NCBI GenBank assembly: GCA_002307245.1
Contig: DBTW01000187.1
Coordinates: 1 to 10,440, forward strand
Length of the DNA stretch: 10,440 bases
Source of the DNA: Spirochaetaceae bacterium UBA1306
Lineage (GTDB): Bacteria; Spirochaetota; Spirochaetia; Treponematales; Rectinemataceae
Direction of reading: 5' to 3'
The notes under the pieces were generated by a model. The model was not told the DNA's origin. It did no database searches and saw only the letters and a program-made list of their open reading frames with translations. The stretch's first letter is position 1, and the number at the start of each line of letters is the position of its first letter. The position numbers were made by a program, and so were the translations under genes. Below, piece by piece: positions 1-6,295 of this stretch.

Positions 1-620
1 AAGTTGGCCTTCTCCTCGGTGCCGGAGAAGCCGAGCACCTTGATGCCGATCTTCTCGGCCTCGAGCTTGAAGTACTGCGCGATGCCCTGGCCGTAGGTCG
101 TCTTGTCGTGGAGGACATAGGCGCTCTTCATGCCCTTGGCTTTGGCGTAATCGGCGCCGACGACGCCCTGGACGTCGTCGCGGCCGCAGATGCGGTTGAC
201 TTCGGCGTAGCCACGGTCTGTGACCTTGGGGTTCGTGTTGGCGGGCGAGATGTTGACGAGGTTGGCGGCGTGGTATTCCTCGGAGGAGGGGACCTGGACG
301 CCGGAATTATAGTGGCCGACGACCGCGAGGATCGCGGGATCGGAAACGATGCTCTTCGCGTTGGCGACGCCCGTGTCGGGATTGGCCTGATCGTCGTAGG
401 CGGCCAGGACTACCTTGAATCCGAGCTTCTCCAGGGGGCCAGAGAGCTGCTCGATGGCGAGCTGGGCTCCGTTCTTGATGTCGGTACCGATGACGGACTG
501 ACCGCCGGAGAGGGGGCTCTGCGTCGCGATCTTGATGATCTGCCCTTCGGCGGCCAGGGCCATAGGGACAAGACTGAATGCCGCAGCGCATAGGGCGAGA
601 ACGGAAATTCGTTTTCGCAT
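1..620 (-). CDS. Branched-chain amino acid-type ABC transporter substrate-binding protein (partial, C-terminus beyond window)
   Basis: This encodes the N-terminal 206 or so residues of a periplasmic type-I solute-binding protein of the LivJ/LivK kind, which captures branched-chain amino acids or similar ligands for an ABC importer. A signal peptide is visible: MRKR, a hydrophobic stretch from about residue 5 to 22, then an ALA-AE signal peptidase I site near residue 23. The mature protein opens with IKIATQSPLSGGQ and continues DIKNGAQLAIEQ, the usual LivJ opening. Later family landmarks are YDDQANPDTGVANAK, VGHYNSGVQVPSS and DKTTYGQG. The start is fixed by AAGGAGG eight bases upstream of ATG. 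A cysteine at residue 11 is not in a proper lipobox (the preceding residues are L-A-L), so a soluble periplasmic protein is more likely than a lipoprotein. The permease and ATPase genes would lie beyond the left edge. The exact ligand cannot be told from this fragment. Confidence 0.92.
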   Translation of the reverse strand, partial: MRKRISVLALCAAAFSLVPMALAAEGQIIKIATQSPLSGGQSVIGTDIKNGAQLAIEQLSGPLEKLGFKVVLAAYDDQANPDTGVANAKSIVSDPAILAVVGHYNSGVQVPSSEEYHAANLVNISPANTNPKVTDRGYAEVNRICGRDDVQGVVGADYAKAKGMKSAYVLHDKTTYGQGIAQYFKLEAEKIGIKVLGFSGTEEKAN

Positions 621-702
621 CTTCGATTCCTCCTTAAATAGGACTCAAGGCTGCTCGGCGGCGATGAGCACGATATTTCATTCACCGCGGAGAATATGGC
701 CG

Positions 703-732
703 AGTCTAGAAGCTTGGCCTCAGTGTCGTCAA
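703..732 (-). promoter_or_regulatory. Possible promoter for the substrate-binding protein gene
   Basis: On the minus strand a -35-like TTGACG (727-732) and a -10-like TAGACT (703-708) are 18 bp apart. They would give a leader of about 75 bases before the start codon at 620. Both boxes are imperfect and other weak matches exist in this spacer, so this is only a candidate. Confidence 0.35.
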
Positions 733-783
733 GTCGGAATGTTGGATAAATACGAACTTAGCTGTATTAATATCAACGAAAAT

Positions 784-819
784 GTAGTTATTGGACGCTG
801 GCGTAGCTTTTTTAACTAC
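784..819. repeat. Inverted repeat GTAGTTA/TAACTAC with an internal small dyad
   Basis: GTAGTTA (784-790) and TAACTAC (813-819) are perfect 7-bp arms around 22 bases, which themselves contain ACGC-TG-GCGT. It lies about 145 bases past the rsmE stop and upstream of the binding-protein gene. It could be an operator or a weak transcript-end structure. There is no clear T-run after it on either strand. Confidence 0.35.
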
Positions 820-961
820 CATGTATGTCATTCTCGGAGATTATTTTAATGCTTCCCGAAGCGGTATGCGCGGAATGTGCGGATTTCGTATTCTATTCAA
901 GAAATCATTGCGAAAAGCGAATAGGTATATTTTGATAGACTGCCGTAAATCCAGGATTAAT

Positions 962-1726
962 TCAAAGCAAACCCAATCCCGCAAGGGCCAAAGCGATCCC
1001 TGACACGACAGCGGTCTCCGTCTTGAGGATGCGGTTCCCGAGTCCGCGTTGCTCGTAGCCCGCGGCGACAAGGGCTGCGAGTTCCGGGTCGGTCCAGCCC
1101 CTTTCGCTTCCGATGGCTAGGGTCACCGGCGCCTCGAGGAGGCCTATGGCCCCCATGCGGGGAGCTCCTCCATAGGGATGCAAGAATATGCGTTTCCCGC
1201 GCTGCTCTTCCCGCGCGTCTTCCGCCTCGATCGCGTCGAGGCAAAGCCGGAGGCTCCAGTGCGTGACGACGCGCGGCAGGAGGGGATTCCCCGCCTGTTC
1301 GGCCCCTTCGATCAAGGCGCCGCGGAAATCCTTGTCCTTGAAGATCGAGCTCTGCGCGTAGGACTTCTCGCCGAGCTCCGTTCCCGTGAGCCAGACCTCG
1401 GCGACGCCGAGGCTCGCTATGTCCTTGAGGATGCGGTTGGCCTGGATGGGCCTTGGGAAACCGAGGACGAGGCGAAGGGGCGCGAGGGGAGGCGGCTCGC
1501 GCCCCCCCTCGAAGTCGAGGACGAGGCCTCGCTCGCCCAGCTCGCGGATCGTCGCCTCGCCCAGGAGAGGCTGCGATTCGGGCTCGCCCGGTTTCTCGCC
1601 GAGTAGGCCGGCGGCGATCTTGTCGCCCGGTCCCTTCTTGAGCACTTTCCGGAGGTGCGACCAGCGACGGTCGGAGCGGGGGATGAGGGCGCCGACCTCG
1701 TCGCGCTCGAGGATGAGGATGTTCAC
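962..1726 (-). CDS. rsmE: 16S rRNA (uracil-1498-N3)-methyltransferase RsmE
   Basis: RsmE uses S-adenosylmethionine to methylate N3 of U1498 of 16S rRNA in the small ribosomal subunit. The product has the family architecture: an N-terminal PUA-like region (about residues 1-75, with RRWSHLRKVLKKGPGDKI) and a C-terminal SPOUT/trefoil-knot methyltransferase domain. The knot motifs are visible as LGFPRPIQANRIL (about 88-100), IGSERGW (205-211, where many homologs have IGPEGG) and LGNRILKTETA (229-239). The start is uncertain. GTG at 1726 gives VNILILERDEV, which matches the usual RsmE N-terminus and a length of 254 residues, but it has no good ribosome binding site. An in-frame ATG at 1777 would add 17 Arg/Asp/Gly-rich residues and overlap fabV. 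It is the last gene of the fab operon, 25 bp after fabV, and is probably translated from the same transcript. Confidence 0.9.
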   Translation of the reverse strand: MNILILERDEVGALIPRSDRRWSHLRKVLKKGPGDKIAAGLLGEKPGEPESQPLLGEATIRELGERGLVLDFEGGREPPPLAPLRLVLGFPRPIQANRILKDIASLGVAEVWLTGTELGEKSYAQSSIFKDKDFRGALIEGAEQAGNPLLPRVVTHWSLRLCLDAIEAEDAREEQRGKRIFLHPYGGAPRMGAIGLLEAPVTLAIGSERGWTDPELAALVAAGYEQRGLGNRILKTETAVVSGIALALAGLGLL

Positions 1727-1751
1727 GCCGCCGCCGCGCCGGTCGCCCGGG

Positions 1752-2945
1752 TCATCGCGAGGCGACCTCGGCCTCATAGTCCACGCCCTCGATCCCGAAA
1801 CCGTGGATGGCGAGGAAGTCCGAGCGAAAGCCCTCGAGGTCGGCGAGCTCGCCCAGGTTGTCGCTCGATATCCGCGCGAGCCGCGAGTTCACCTCGGCCT
1901 GCACCGAGGCGCCCATCTCGAGCTCGTCTATGCGGATCCGACCCTCGGCGTCGACGGGCACGGCCTGCCGCACGGAGGCGCCCAGATAGAGCCGCTCGCG
2001 GAAGAGCCTGTCCATCTGCGCGACGCAGTCCTCGTGGATGCCCCGCTCCTTCATCACCTTGAAGAGTATGGAGACGTACAGGGGAATGACGGGGATCACC
2101 GCGCTCGCCCTCGTGACGAGGGCCTTGTTGATGGAGACGTAGGCCGAGAGCCCGTCGGGGGCCGAGGCGGTGAGGCGCTTGGCGCTGCCCTCGAGATGGG
2201 CCTTCGCCGCGCCGATCGTGCCGTCGCGGTAGATGGGCCAGGAGAGCTCGGGGCCGATGTACGAGTAGGCTACCGTCTTCGCCCCTGCGGCCAGGGCGCC
2301 CGCCTCGCGCAGGGCATTGATCCAGAGCTCCCAATCCTCGCCGCCCATCACCTTGACCGTGTGGGCGGCCTCGGCCTCGCTGGCCGGTTGGACCTCGGCG
2401 AAGGAGAGCTCCCCGGTGAAGACGTCGACGTTGCGGCCGCGGTAGGCCCCGCCCAGGGGCTTGATCACGGACTTGTAGAGCTCGCCTGTCTCCGGGTCCG
2501 GGCGCACGGGGGAGGCGAGGGAATAGACGACGAGATCGAACTTCACGCCCAGGTCGCGGGCGGCCCGGATGACGCGGGCCTTCATGTCCTTGGAGAAGGC
2601 GTCTCCGTCCAGGCTGATCGCGCTCAGGCCCGCGGCGGCCGTGGCCTCGTCGAAGGCGCGGTTGTCGTACCAGCCGGGCGTGCCCGTCTTCGTGTCGGAG
2701 GGGCTGCGCTCGAAGGAGACGCCGACCGTCGGCGCCCTGAACCCGAAGGCCGACGCGATGCGCGAGGCCAGGCCGTAGCCCGTCGAGCAGCCTATGACGA
2801 GGACGGCCTTCGGGCCTTCGAGCCTCGAGTAGGCCTCGGCCCGCGCCTTGACGTACTCGATCTGGCGCAGGGTCTCCCGGGCGCAGCCCTCGGGATGGGC
2901 GTTGAGGCAGATATTGTTCCGGACCATTGGCTTGAGAATCATCAT
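1752..2945 (-). CDS. fabV: Trans-2-enoyl-ACP/CoA reductase FabV (TER type)
   Basis: FabV reduces the trans-2 double bond of enoyl-ACP (or enoyl-CoA) with NADH, the last step of each fatty-acid elongation cycle. The 397-residue product has the length of Treponema denticola TER and resembles it throughout. It opens with ILKPMVRNNICLNAHPEGC; the Rossmann glycine motif is GCSTGYGLASR (about 52-62); an acidic residue in GVSFER (Glu79) lies where NADH-preferring members have one. The catalytic pair fits the family Y-x8-K spacing as Tyr239 and Lys248 in IYRDGTIGAAK, close after YSYIGPE. The C-terminus keeps the family DYEAEV. The chosen ATG at 2945 overlaps the fabZ stop as ATGA and has GGGAG five bases upstream; the next codon is also ATG. 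An upstream in-frame ATG at 2969 lies inside fabZ and is less likely. No other enoyl reductase is in the operon, so it probably serves fatty-acid synthesis, not a CoA-based butyrate route. Confidence 0.95.
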   Translation of the reverse strand: MMILKPMVRNNICLNAHPEGCARETLRQIEYVKARAEAYSRLEGPKAVLVIGCSTGYGLASRIASAFGFRAPTVGVSFERSPSDTKTGTPGWYDNRAFDEATAAAGLSAISLDGDAFSKDMKARVIRAARDLGVKFDLVVYSLASPVRPDPETGELYKSVIKPLGGAYRGRNVDVFTGELSFAEVQPASEAEAAHTVKVMGGEDWELWINALREAGALAAGAKTVAYSYIGPELSWPIYRDGTIGAAKAHLEGSAKRLTASAPDGLSAYVSINKALVTRASAVIPVIPLYVSILFKVMKERGIHEDCVAQMDRLFRERLYLGASVRQAVPVDAEGRIRIDELEMGASVQAEVNSRLARISSDNLGELADLEGFRSDFLAIHGFGIEGVDYEAEVASR

Positions 2946-3418
2946 GCGTCTCCCGCGATAGAAATCCACTCGGCCTCGACGGCCGTCTCGTCCCCTACGT
3001 ACCCGACGCCGCGCTGGTGCACGATATGCGGCGAGGCCTTGAGGTTCTCGATCTCGGCGCGGTAGCTGTCCCCGGGCCTAACCTGGCGGCGGAAGCGGGC
3101 CTCCTTGACCTTGGCCAGGAAGAAGGTTCCCGCGCCCGCGATGCCCATCTTGCGCACGCCGACCCCGCCCATCTGGAACATCGACTCGAGCAGGATCACG
3201 CCCGGGACCACGGGATAGCCGGGGAAATGGCCCTGGAAGAAGTACTCCTCGGGCCTGAAGAGGCGGAAGCCGGCGATGACGGCGTCCTTTGGATCCTCGG
3301 CGGGCCAGCCCTCGAGCTCCACGCGGTCGACGAAGAGGAAGGGCGGGCGGTGCGGGAGGTAGCCCATCACCTCGGCCAGGGCAGCGGCCGCCTCGGCGGC
3401 GGAAGGCTCTCCGCTCAT
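2942..3418 (-). CDS. fabZ: 3-hydroxyacyl-ACP dehydratase FabZ
   Basis: FabZ removes water from (3R)-hydroxyacyl-ACP to give trans-2-enoyl-ACP, the substrate of the FabV encoded next. The 158-residue product is a single hot-dog domain with the characteristic LPHRPPFLFVDRV (21-33) and GHFPGYPVVPGVILLESM (63-80). The catalytic pair is His64 and Glu78, 14 residues apart as in FabZ enzymes. A later RPGDSY corresponds to the usual V-x-PGD loop. The first 18 residues or so are an Ala/Glu-rich extension before the conserved core. The start is fixed by an ATGA overlap with the fabF stop, and the stop overlaps the fabV start in the same way. Translation of the three genes is therefore probably coupled. 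FabA-like isomerase activity is unlikely from the motif pattern but cannot be excluded. Confidence 0.94.
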   Translation of the reverse strand: MSGEPSAAEAAAALAEVMGYLPHRPPFLFVDRVELEGWPAEDPKDAVIAGFRLFRPEEYFFQGHFPGYPVVPGVILLESMFQMGGVGVRKMGIAGAGTFFLAKVKEARFRRQVRPGDSYRAEIENLKASPHIVHQRGVGYVGDETAVEAEWISIAGDA

Positions 3419-4701
3419 AGGCCCTTCCTGAAGACGACCACGCCGTTGTGGCCGCCGAAGCCGAGCGAGGCCGAGGCGGCGGCGCCTATGCGCATGGCCC
3501 GCCCGACCTTGGGCAGATAGTCGAGGTCGCAGCCCGCCTCGAGGTCGGGCTCGTCCAGGTTGATGGTCGGCGGCGCGAAGCCCTCGACTATCGCCTTGAC
3601 GCAGACGAGGGCCTCGATGGCTCCCGCGGCCCCGAGCATATGGCCGGTCATGCCCTTCGTGGAGGAGATCGCGAGGCTCTTCGCGCTCTCGCCGAAGGCC
3701 TTCTTGATCATCAGGGTCTCGGTGGGATCGTTGATCTGGGTCGAGGTGCCGTGCGCGTTGTAGTAGTCGATGTCCCCGGGCTCGAGCCCCGCGTCCGCGA
3801 GGGCGAGGGCGATCGCGCGGGCCCCGCCTTCGCCCGTGGGGTCGGGCGCTGTGAGGTGGTAGGCGTCGCTGCTCGTCCCGTAGCCCGCGAACTCTGCGTA
3901 GATCCTCGCGCCGCGTGCGACCGCCTTGTCCCAGTCCTCGAGCATGAGGGCGGCCGCGCCCTCGCCCATCACGAAGCCGTCGCGGGCCTTGTCGAAGGGA
4001 CGCGAGGCGAGCTCCGGGCTGTCGTTGTGCGCCGTGCTCAGGGCCTGGAGGCGGCAGAAGGCGCCGACGGCGAACTCGGTGATCGCGGCCTCGGCCCCGC
4101 CCGCGACGACGGCGTCGCAGCGGCCCGAGCGTATGAGGTCGAGGGCCTGGCCGAGGGCGTCAGTCCCCGAGGAGCAGGCGGTTACCGCCGTGAAGGCCGG
4201 GCCGAGGAGGCCGAGGCGCATCGAGATATTGGCCGGGCCCTCGTTCGAGATCATGAGGGGCACGGTCATCGGTGGCATGCGGCCGGGGCCCGACTCGATG
4301 AGCTTCTGGTGCGAGTCCAGCACGACGTCGATTCCGCCGATGCCTATGCCCATCACCGTACCCACGCGCTCGGGCGGGTAGGGCCGGGCCGCGGCGCCCT
4401 CGCCCCCTTCCGCGGGCTTGAGCCCCTCGCCGAGGCCGGCGTCGCGCCAGGCCTGCACGGCCGCGGCCACCGCGAACTGGGCGAAGGGCGCCATCTTGCG
4501 CGATTCCTTCCTGTCCATATATAGGCCTGGGTCGAAGCCCTTCACCTCGGCGGCGATCTTCGCGTCGGTGCGCGAGGCGTCGAATCGGGTGATGGGTCCC
4601 ACGCCGCTCTTCCCGCTCTTGATCGAGTCCCAAAAGGAGCCTACGTCGTTGCCCAGGGGGCTTATGACCCCGAGGCCCGTGACCGCAACTCTCCGTTCCA
4701 T
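3415..4701 (-). CDS. fabF: 3-oxoacyl-ACP synthase II FabF (KAS II)
   Basis: FabF condenses malonyl-ACP with a growing acyl-ACP and so elongates fatty acids. The 428-residue thiolase-fold enzyme opens with RRVAVTGLGVISPLG and shows the Cys-His-His triad: Cys176 in TACSSGT, His317 in NAHGTST and His354 in TKGMTGHMLGAAGA. RPFDKARDGFVMGEGA (about 234-249) and the C-terminal LGFGGHNG are further signatures. Between about residues 92 and 110 there is a Gly/Ala/Pro-rich insertion absent from E. coli FabF. It sits on a variable surface segment before the RVGTVMGIGIGG strand. ATG at 4701 has GGAAGGGA several bases upstream. It follows fabH after an 84-bp gap without a visible terminator and overlaps fabZ by ATGA. 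KAS I (FabB) is less likely given the overall FabF-like sequence. Confidence 0.95.
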   Translation of the reverse strand: MERRVAVTGLGVISPLGNDVGSFWDSIKSGKSGVGPITRFDASRTDAKIAAEVKGFDPGLYMDRKESRKMAPFAQFAVAAAVQAWRDAGLGEGLKPAEGGEGAAARPYPPERVGTVMGIGIGGIDVVLDSHQKLIESGPGRMPPMTVPLMISNEGPANISMRLGLLGPAFTAVTACSSGTDALGQALDLIRSGRCDAVVAGGAEAAITEFAVGAFCRLQALSTAHNDSPELASRPFDKARDGFVMGEGAAALMLEDWDKAVARGARIYAEFAGYGTSSDAYHLTAPDPTGEGGARAIALALADAGLEPGDIDYYNAHGTSTQINDPTETLMIKKAFGESAKSLAISSTKGMTGHMLGAAGAIEALVCVKAIVEGFAPPTINLDEPDLEAGCDLDYLPKVGRAMRIGAAASASLGFGGHNGVVVFRKGL

Positions 4702-4785
4702 ATCGGATCCCTTCCGGCCGCGATTGGCCGCTTCGATTCTAGCTCTTCCGCCCTCGTCGCGTCAGCATGGCGCGGCGGGCGCGGA

Positions 4786-5763
4786 TCACCACCTGATGGC
4801 TATGGCCCCATAGGTGAGCCCGGAGCCGAAGCCCACGAGCATCACCAGCTGCCCCTGTACGAGGAGTCCCTTGTCGACCATCTCGCGCAGGGCGAGGGGT
4901 ATGCTGGCCGATGAGGTGTTCGCGTATTCCTCGATGTTCATGTAGAAGCGCGACTCGGGCACGCCGAGTCGCTTTGCCGCCGCCTGCACGATCCTCGCGT
5001 TGGCCTGGTGCGGCACGATCCAGCTGAAGTCCTCGAGCCTGTACATCGAGGCGTGCAGCAGCCGTTCCACGAGGACGGCGATCGACTTGACCGCGAAGTT
5101 GTAGACTTCCTTGCCGTCCATCCGGATAACGGGCACGACCTGCTCGGGGCGCCCGAAAGTCGAGTCCCTCGCGGGCTGCTCGAGGTACAGGGCCCTGGCC
5201 CCTCCGCCCTCCGCCCCGAGCACCGAGCCGAGGACCCCTCGGCCCCCCTCCTCGATGCGGGAGATCACCGCCGCCCCCGCCGCGTCGCCGAAGAGGACGC
5301 AGGTGGAGCGGTCCGACCAGTCGGTGATCCGCGTGAGGGTGTCGGCCCCGATCACCAGGGCGTGCCTGCCCTTCCTCGCCTCCAGCATGCTCGAGGCGAC
5401 ATCGAGGGCGTAGATGAAGCCCGTGCAACCCGCCGTGACGTCGAGGGCCGCGCAGCCCAGGGCCCCGATCTTCTCTTGTATCACGCAGGCGGTGGAGGGG
5501 AAGCCGAAGTAATCGGGCGTGGCCGTGGCCACGACGATGAGGTCTATCTCGCGGGGGGCGATCTTGGCCCTCGCCAGGGCGTCCAAGGCGGAGCGCGCGG
5601 CGAGGTCGCTGGTCTGGTCGCCCTCGGCGGCCACGTGCCTCGCGCCTATGCCCGTATGGGAGCGTATCCATTCATCGGTGGTGTCCACGCGCGCGGCAAG
5701 CTCCTCATTGCTGATCCTCTGCTCGGGAATGCTCACCCCGACGGACCGGATGAGTATCGACAT
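4786..5763 (-). CDS. fabH: 3-oxoacyl-ACP synthase III FabH (KAS III)
   Basis: FabH starts fatty-acid synthesis by condensing acetyl-CoA or another short acyl-CoA with malonyl-ACP. The 325-residue product carries the Cys-His-Asn triad of the family: Cys113 in DVTAGCTGFIYAL, His252 in VPHQANARI and Asn282 in EEYANTSSASIPLAL. DEWIRSHTGIGARH (about 30-43), FGDAAGAAV (158-166) and the C-terminal GFGSGLTYGA also fit. The start ATG at 5763 is chosen because GGAGG (5769-5773) lies five bases upstream. An ATG four codons earlier would fall on the Shine-Dalgarno side and is unlikely. This is the first gene of the fab operon and the rate-setting step of the pathway, which makes the inverted repeats at its promoter of interest. 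Primer specificity (straight or branched chain) cannot be read from the sequence alone. Confidence 0.96.
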   Translation of the reverse strand: MSILIRSVGVSIPEQRISNEELAARVDTTDEWIRSHTGIGARHVAAEGDQTSDLAARSALDALARAKIAPREIDLIVVATATPDYFGFPSTACVIQEKIGALGCAALDVTAGCTGFIYALDVASSMLEARKGRHALVIGADTLTRITDWSDRSTCVLFGDAAGAAVISRIEEGGRGVLGSVLGAEGGGARALYLEQPARDSTFGRPEQVVPVIRMDGKEVYNFAVKSIAVLVERLLHASMYRLEDFSWIVPHQANARIVQAAAKRLGVPESRFYMNIEEYANTSSASIPLALREMVDKGLLVQGQLVMLVGFGSGLTYGAIAIRW

Positions 5764-5774
5764 TGTCGCCTCCA

Positions 5775-5802
5775 TATGACAAAGAATAAAAACTTTGTCA
5801 TA
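5775..5802. promoter_or_regulatory. Perfect 10-bp inverted repeat in the fabH leader
   Basis: TATGACAAAG (5775-5784) and CTTTGTCATA (5793-5802) are exact inverted arms around an 8-base A-rich spacer. The repeat fills the space from the predicted transcription start to one base short of the fabH Shine-Dalgarno. It could be a repressor operator, or as RNA a stem-loop next to the ribosome binding site. It shares the TATGACA core with the repeat at the -35 box. It does not match the FapR, FabT, FadR or FabR/DesT consensus sites that I know. Confidence 0.6.
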
Positions 5803-5837
5803 GTGAGATAGAATACAAAATTAGCAAATATTGTCAA
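5803..5837 (-). promoter_or_regulatory. Promoter of the fabH-fabF-fabZ-fabV-rsmE operon
   Basis: On the minus strand a perfect -35 TTGACA (5832-5837) is followed after 16 bp by TATTCT (5810-5815), a sigma-70-type pair. Transcription would begin near 5803, leaving a leader of about 40 bases before the fabH start. The -35 box lies inside one inverted repeat and the expected start point borders another. Confidence 0.65.
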
Positions 5838-5844
5838 TATGACA
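5832..5844. promoter_or_regulatory. Dyad TGTCA-ATA-TGACA over the fabH -35 box
   Basis: A 13-bp inverted repeat with 5-bp arms and a 3-base centre covers the whole -35 hexamer of the fabH promoter. The half-site TGACA/TGTCA is the same as in the larger repeat at 5775-5802, suggesting two sites for one regulator. Confidence 0.45.
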
Positions 5845-6030
5845 TGAGCATGGTATATGTCTGTTCTGTACAAAATCCTCTACCAATGCTATGTCAAACT
5901 ACACCGTATGGTATCGTTTGGTGAAAAAGCGCGCTACCGGCAATTGGTATTTACGTATCTATAAATAAAGTATATTGTAATTATATCTCCAAAATGTAGA
6001 AACTCATGTTAATCGAAGGAGGCATTGATC
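5845..6030. other. AT-rich divergent intergenic DNA, no gene seen
   Basis: No coding region is seen between the fabH promoter and the short reading frame at 6031. Possible structure: TACCAAT (5881-5887) and ATTGGTA (5943-5949) are inverted arms enclosing further short pairs (CACC 5902-5905 with GGTG 5920-5923). -10-like strings occur on the plus strand at 5960-5965 (TATAAA) and 5971-5976 (TATATT) and could drive the short frame, but no good -35 box goes with them. Confidence 0.5.
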
Positions 6031-6135
6031 ATGCACAAGATCATTGTTTGCATGGGCTCGTCCTTCTATCCGCGCGGGAACGAGAGTTCCCCATGCCGCG
6101 AAGTGGGAAAAATCCGAGCGACCATCCTCCAATAA
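6031..6135 (+). pseudogene. 34-codon frame resembling the N-terminus of a thioredoxin-like [2Fe-2S] ferredoxin; probable remnant
   Basis: The frame has an excellent ribosome binding site, AAGGAGG at 6016-6022, eight bases before ATG. Its product starts MHKIIVCMGSSFYPRGN, which closely resembles the opening of small thioredoxin-like [2Fe-2S] ferredoxins (NuoE/HymA-like, often linked to hydrogenases), where the pattern is roughly KI-x-VC-x-GSSC-x-x-RGN. Here the second expected cysteine is Phe12, and after RGN the similarity stops. The frame ends at residue 34, whereas such proteins are roughly 80 or more residues with two further cysteines. The stretch is more GC-rich than its surroundings, as expected for former coding DNA. 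The likeliest reading is a gene shortened by deletion or frameshift that kept its translation start. A functional small peptide or leader peptide for adhE is the alternative. The family resemblance is from memory of the motif, not a search. Confidence 0.45.
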
Positions 6136-6137
6136 CA

Positions 6138-6166
6138 ACCTAGAGATGCGTAGTGCATCTCTAGGT
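6138..6166 (+). terminator. Strong perfect hairpin directly after the short frame
   Basis: Arms ACCTAGAGATGC (6138-6149) and GCATCTCTAGGT (6155-6166) pair perfectly over 12 bp with the 5-base loop GTAGT. The hairpin begins three bases after the TAA of the short frame. The following bases TAATTATGCTTTA hold only a weak T-rich run, so it may terminate poorly. It could also be an operator or a processing site upstream of adhE. Confidence 0.5.
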
Positions 6167-6214
6167 AATTATGCTTTATATCTATAATAAAAGCCCGTAA
6201 TAGCAAGTAATACG

Positions 6215-6231
6215 ACCAAATGCTACCAAAT
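6215..6231. repeat. Direct repeat ACCAAAT-GCT-ACCAAAT upstream of the adhE promoter
   Basis: Two ACCAAAT copies (6215-6221 and 6225-6231) are spaced exactly 10 bp apart, one helical turn, and end 20 bp before the adhE -35 box. That position suits an activator site. No matching known site is recognised. Confidence 0.35.
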
Positions 6232-6251
6232 ACGTAAAATGAACACGGTAC

Positions 6252-6280
6252 TTGACGTTTTCTATTAGGATTTGTATCTT
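6252..6280 (+). promoter_or_regulatory. Promoter of adhE
   Basis: TTGACG (6252-6257) and TATCTT (6275-6280) are separated by exactly 17 bp, a good sigma-70-type pair. Transcription would begin near 6287, giving a leader of about 50 bases. This makes adhE independent of any transcript through the short upstream frame. Confidence 0.6.
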
Positions 6281-6283
6281 TCG

Positions 6284-6295
6284 TTTATCGATAAA
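6284..6295. promoter_or_regulatory. Palindrome TTTATCGATAAA at the adhE transcription start
   Basis: This is a perfect 12-bp palindrome placed where transcription should begin. TATCTTT (6275-6281) and AAAGATA (6295-6301) form a second, slightly offset inverted pair around it. A repressor could act here. It is not the TTGTGAA-N4-TTCACAA-like Rex box common at adhE genes. Confidence 0.4.

Larger units (their letters stand above)
621..961. other. AT-richer spacer between rsmE and the substrate-binding protein gene
   Basis: No convincing gene is seen in these 341 bases; the short reading frames here lack a ribosome binding site and family features. The spacer holds the ribosome binding site and a possible promoter of the binding-protein gene, and an inverted repeat at 784-819. 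No hairpin followed by a T-run is seen just after the rsmE stop, so where the fab operon transcript ends is not evident. Confidence 0.6.

Noticed and set aside
591..620. Lipoprotein signal for the substrate-binding protein (cysteine 11)
   Set aside because: The residues before the cysteine do not form a lipobox, and a standard ALA-AE cleavage site follows.
1386..3065. A 559-codon plus-strand open frame opposite rsmE and fabV, and similar long frames at 3448-4524 and 5008-5811
   Set aside because: They lie antisense to clearly recognisable enzymes, have low-complexity Arg/Gly/Ala/Val-rich translations and no family motifs. Long antisense frames are expected in GC-rich genes.
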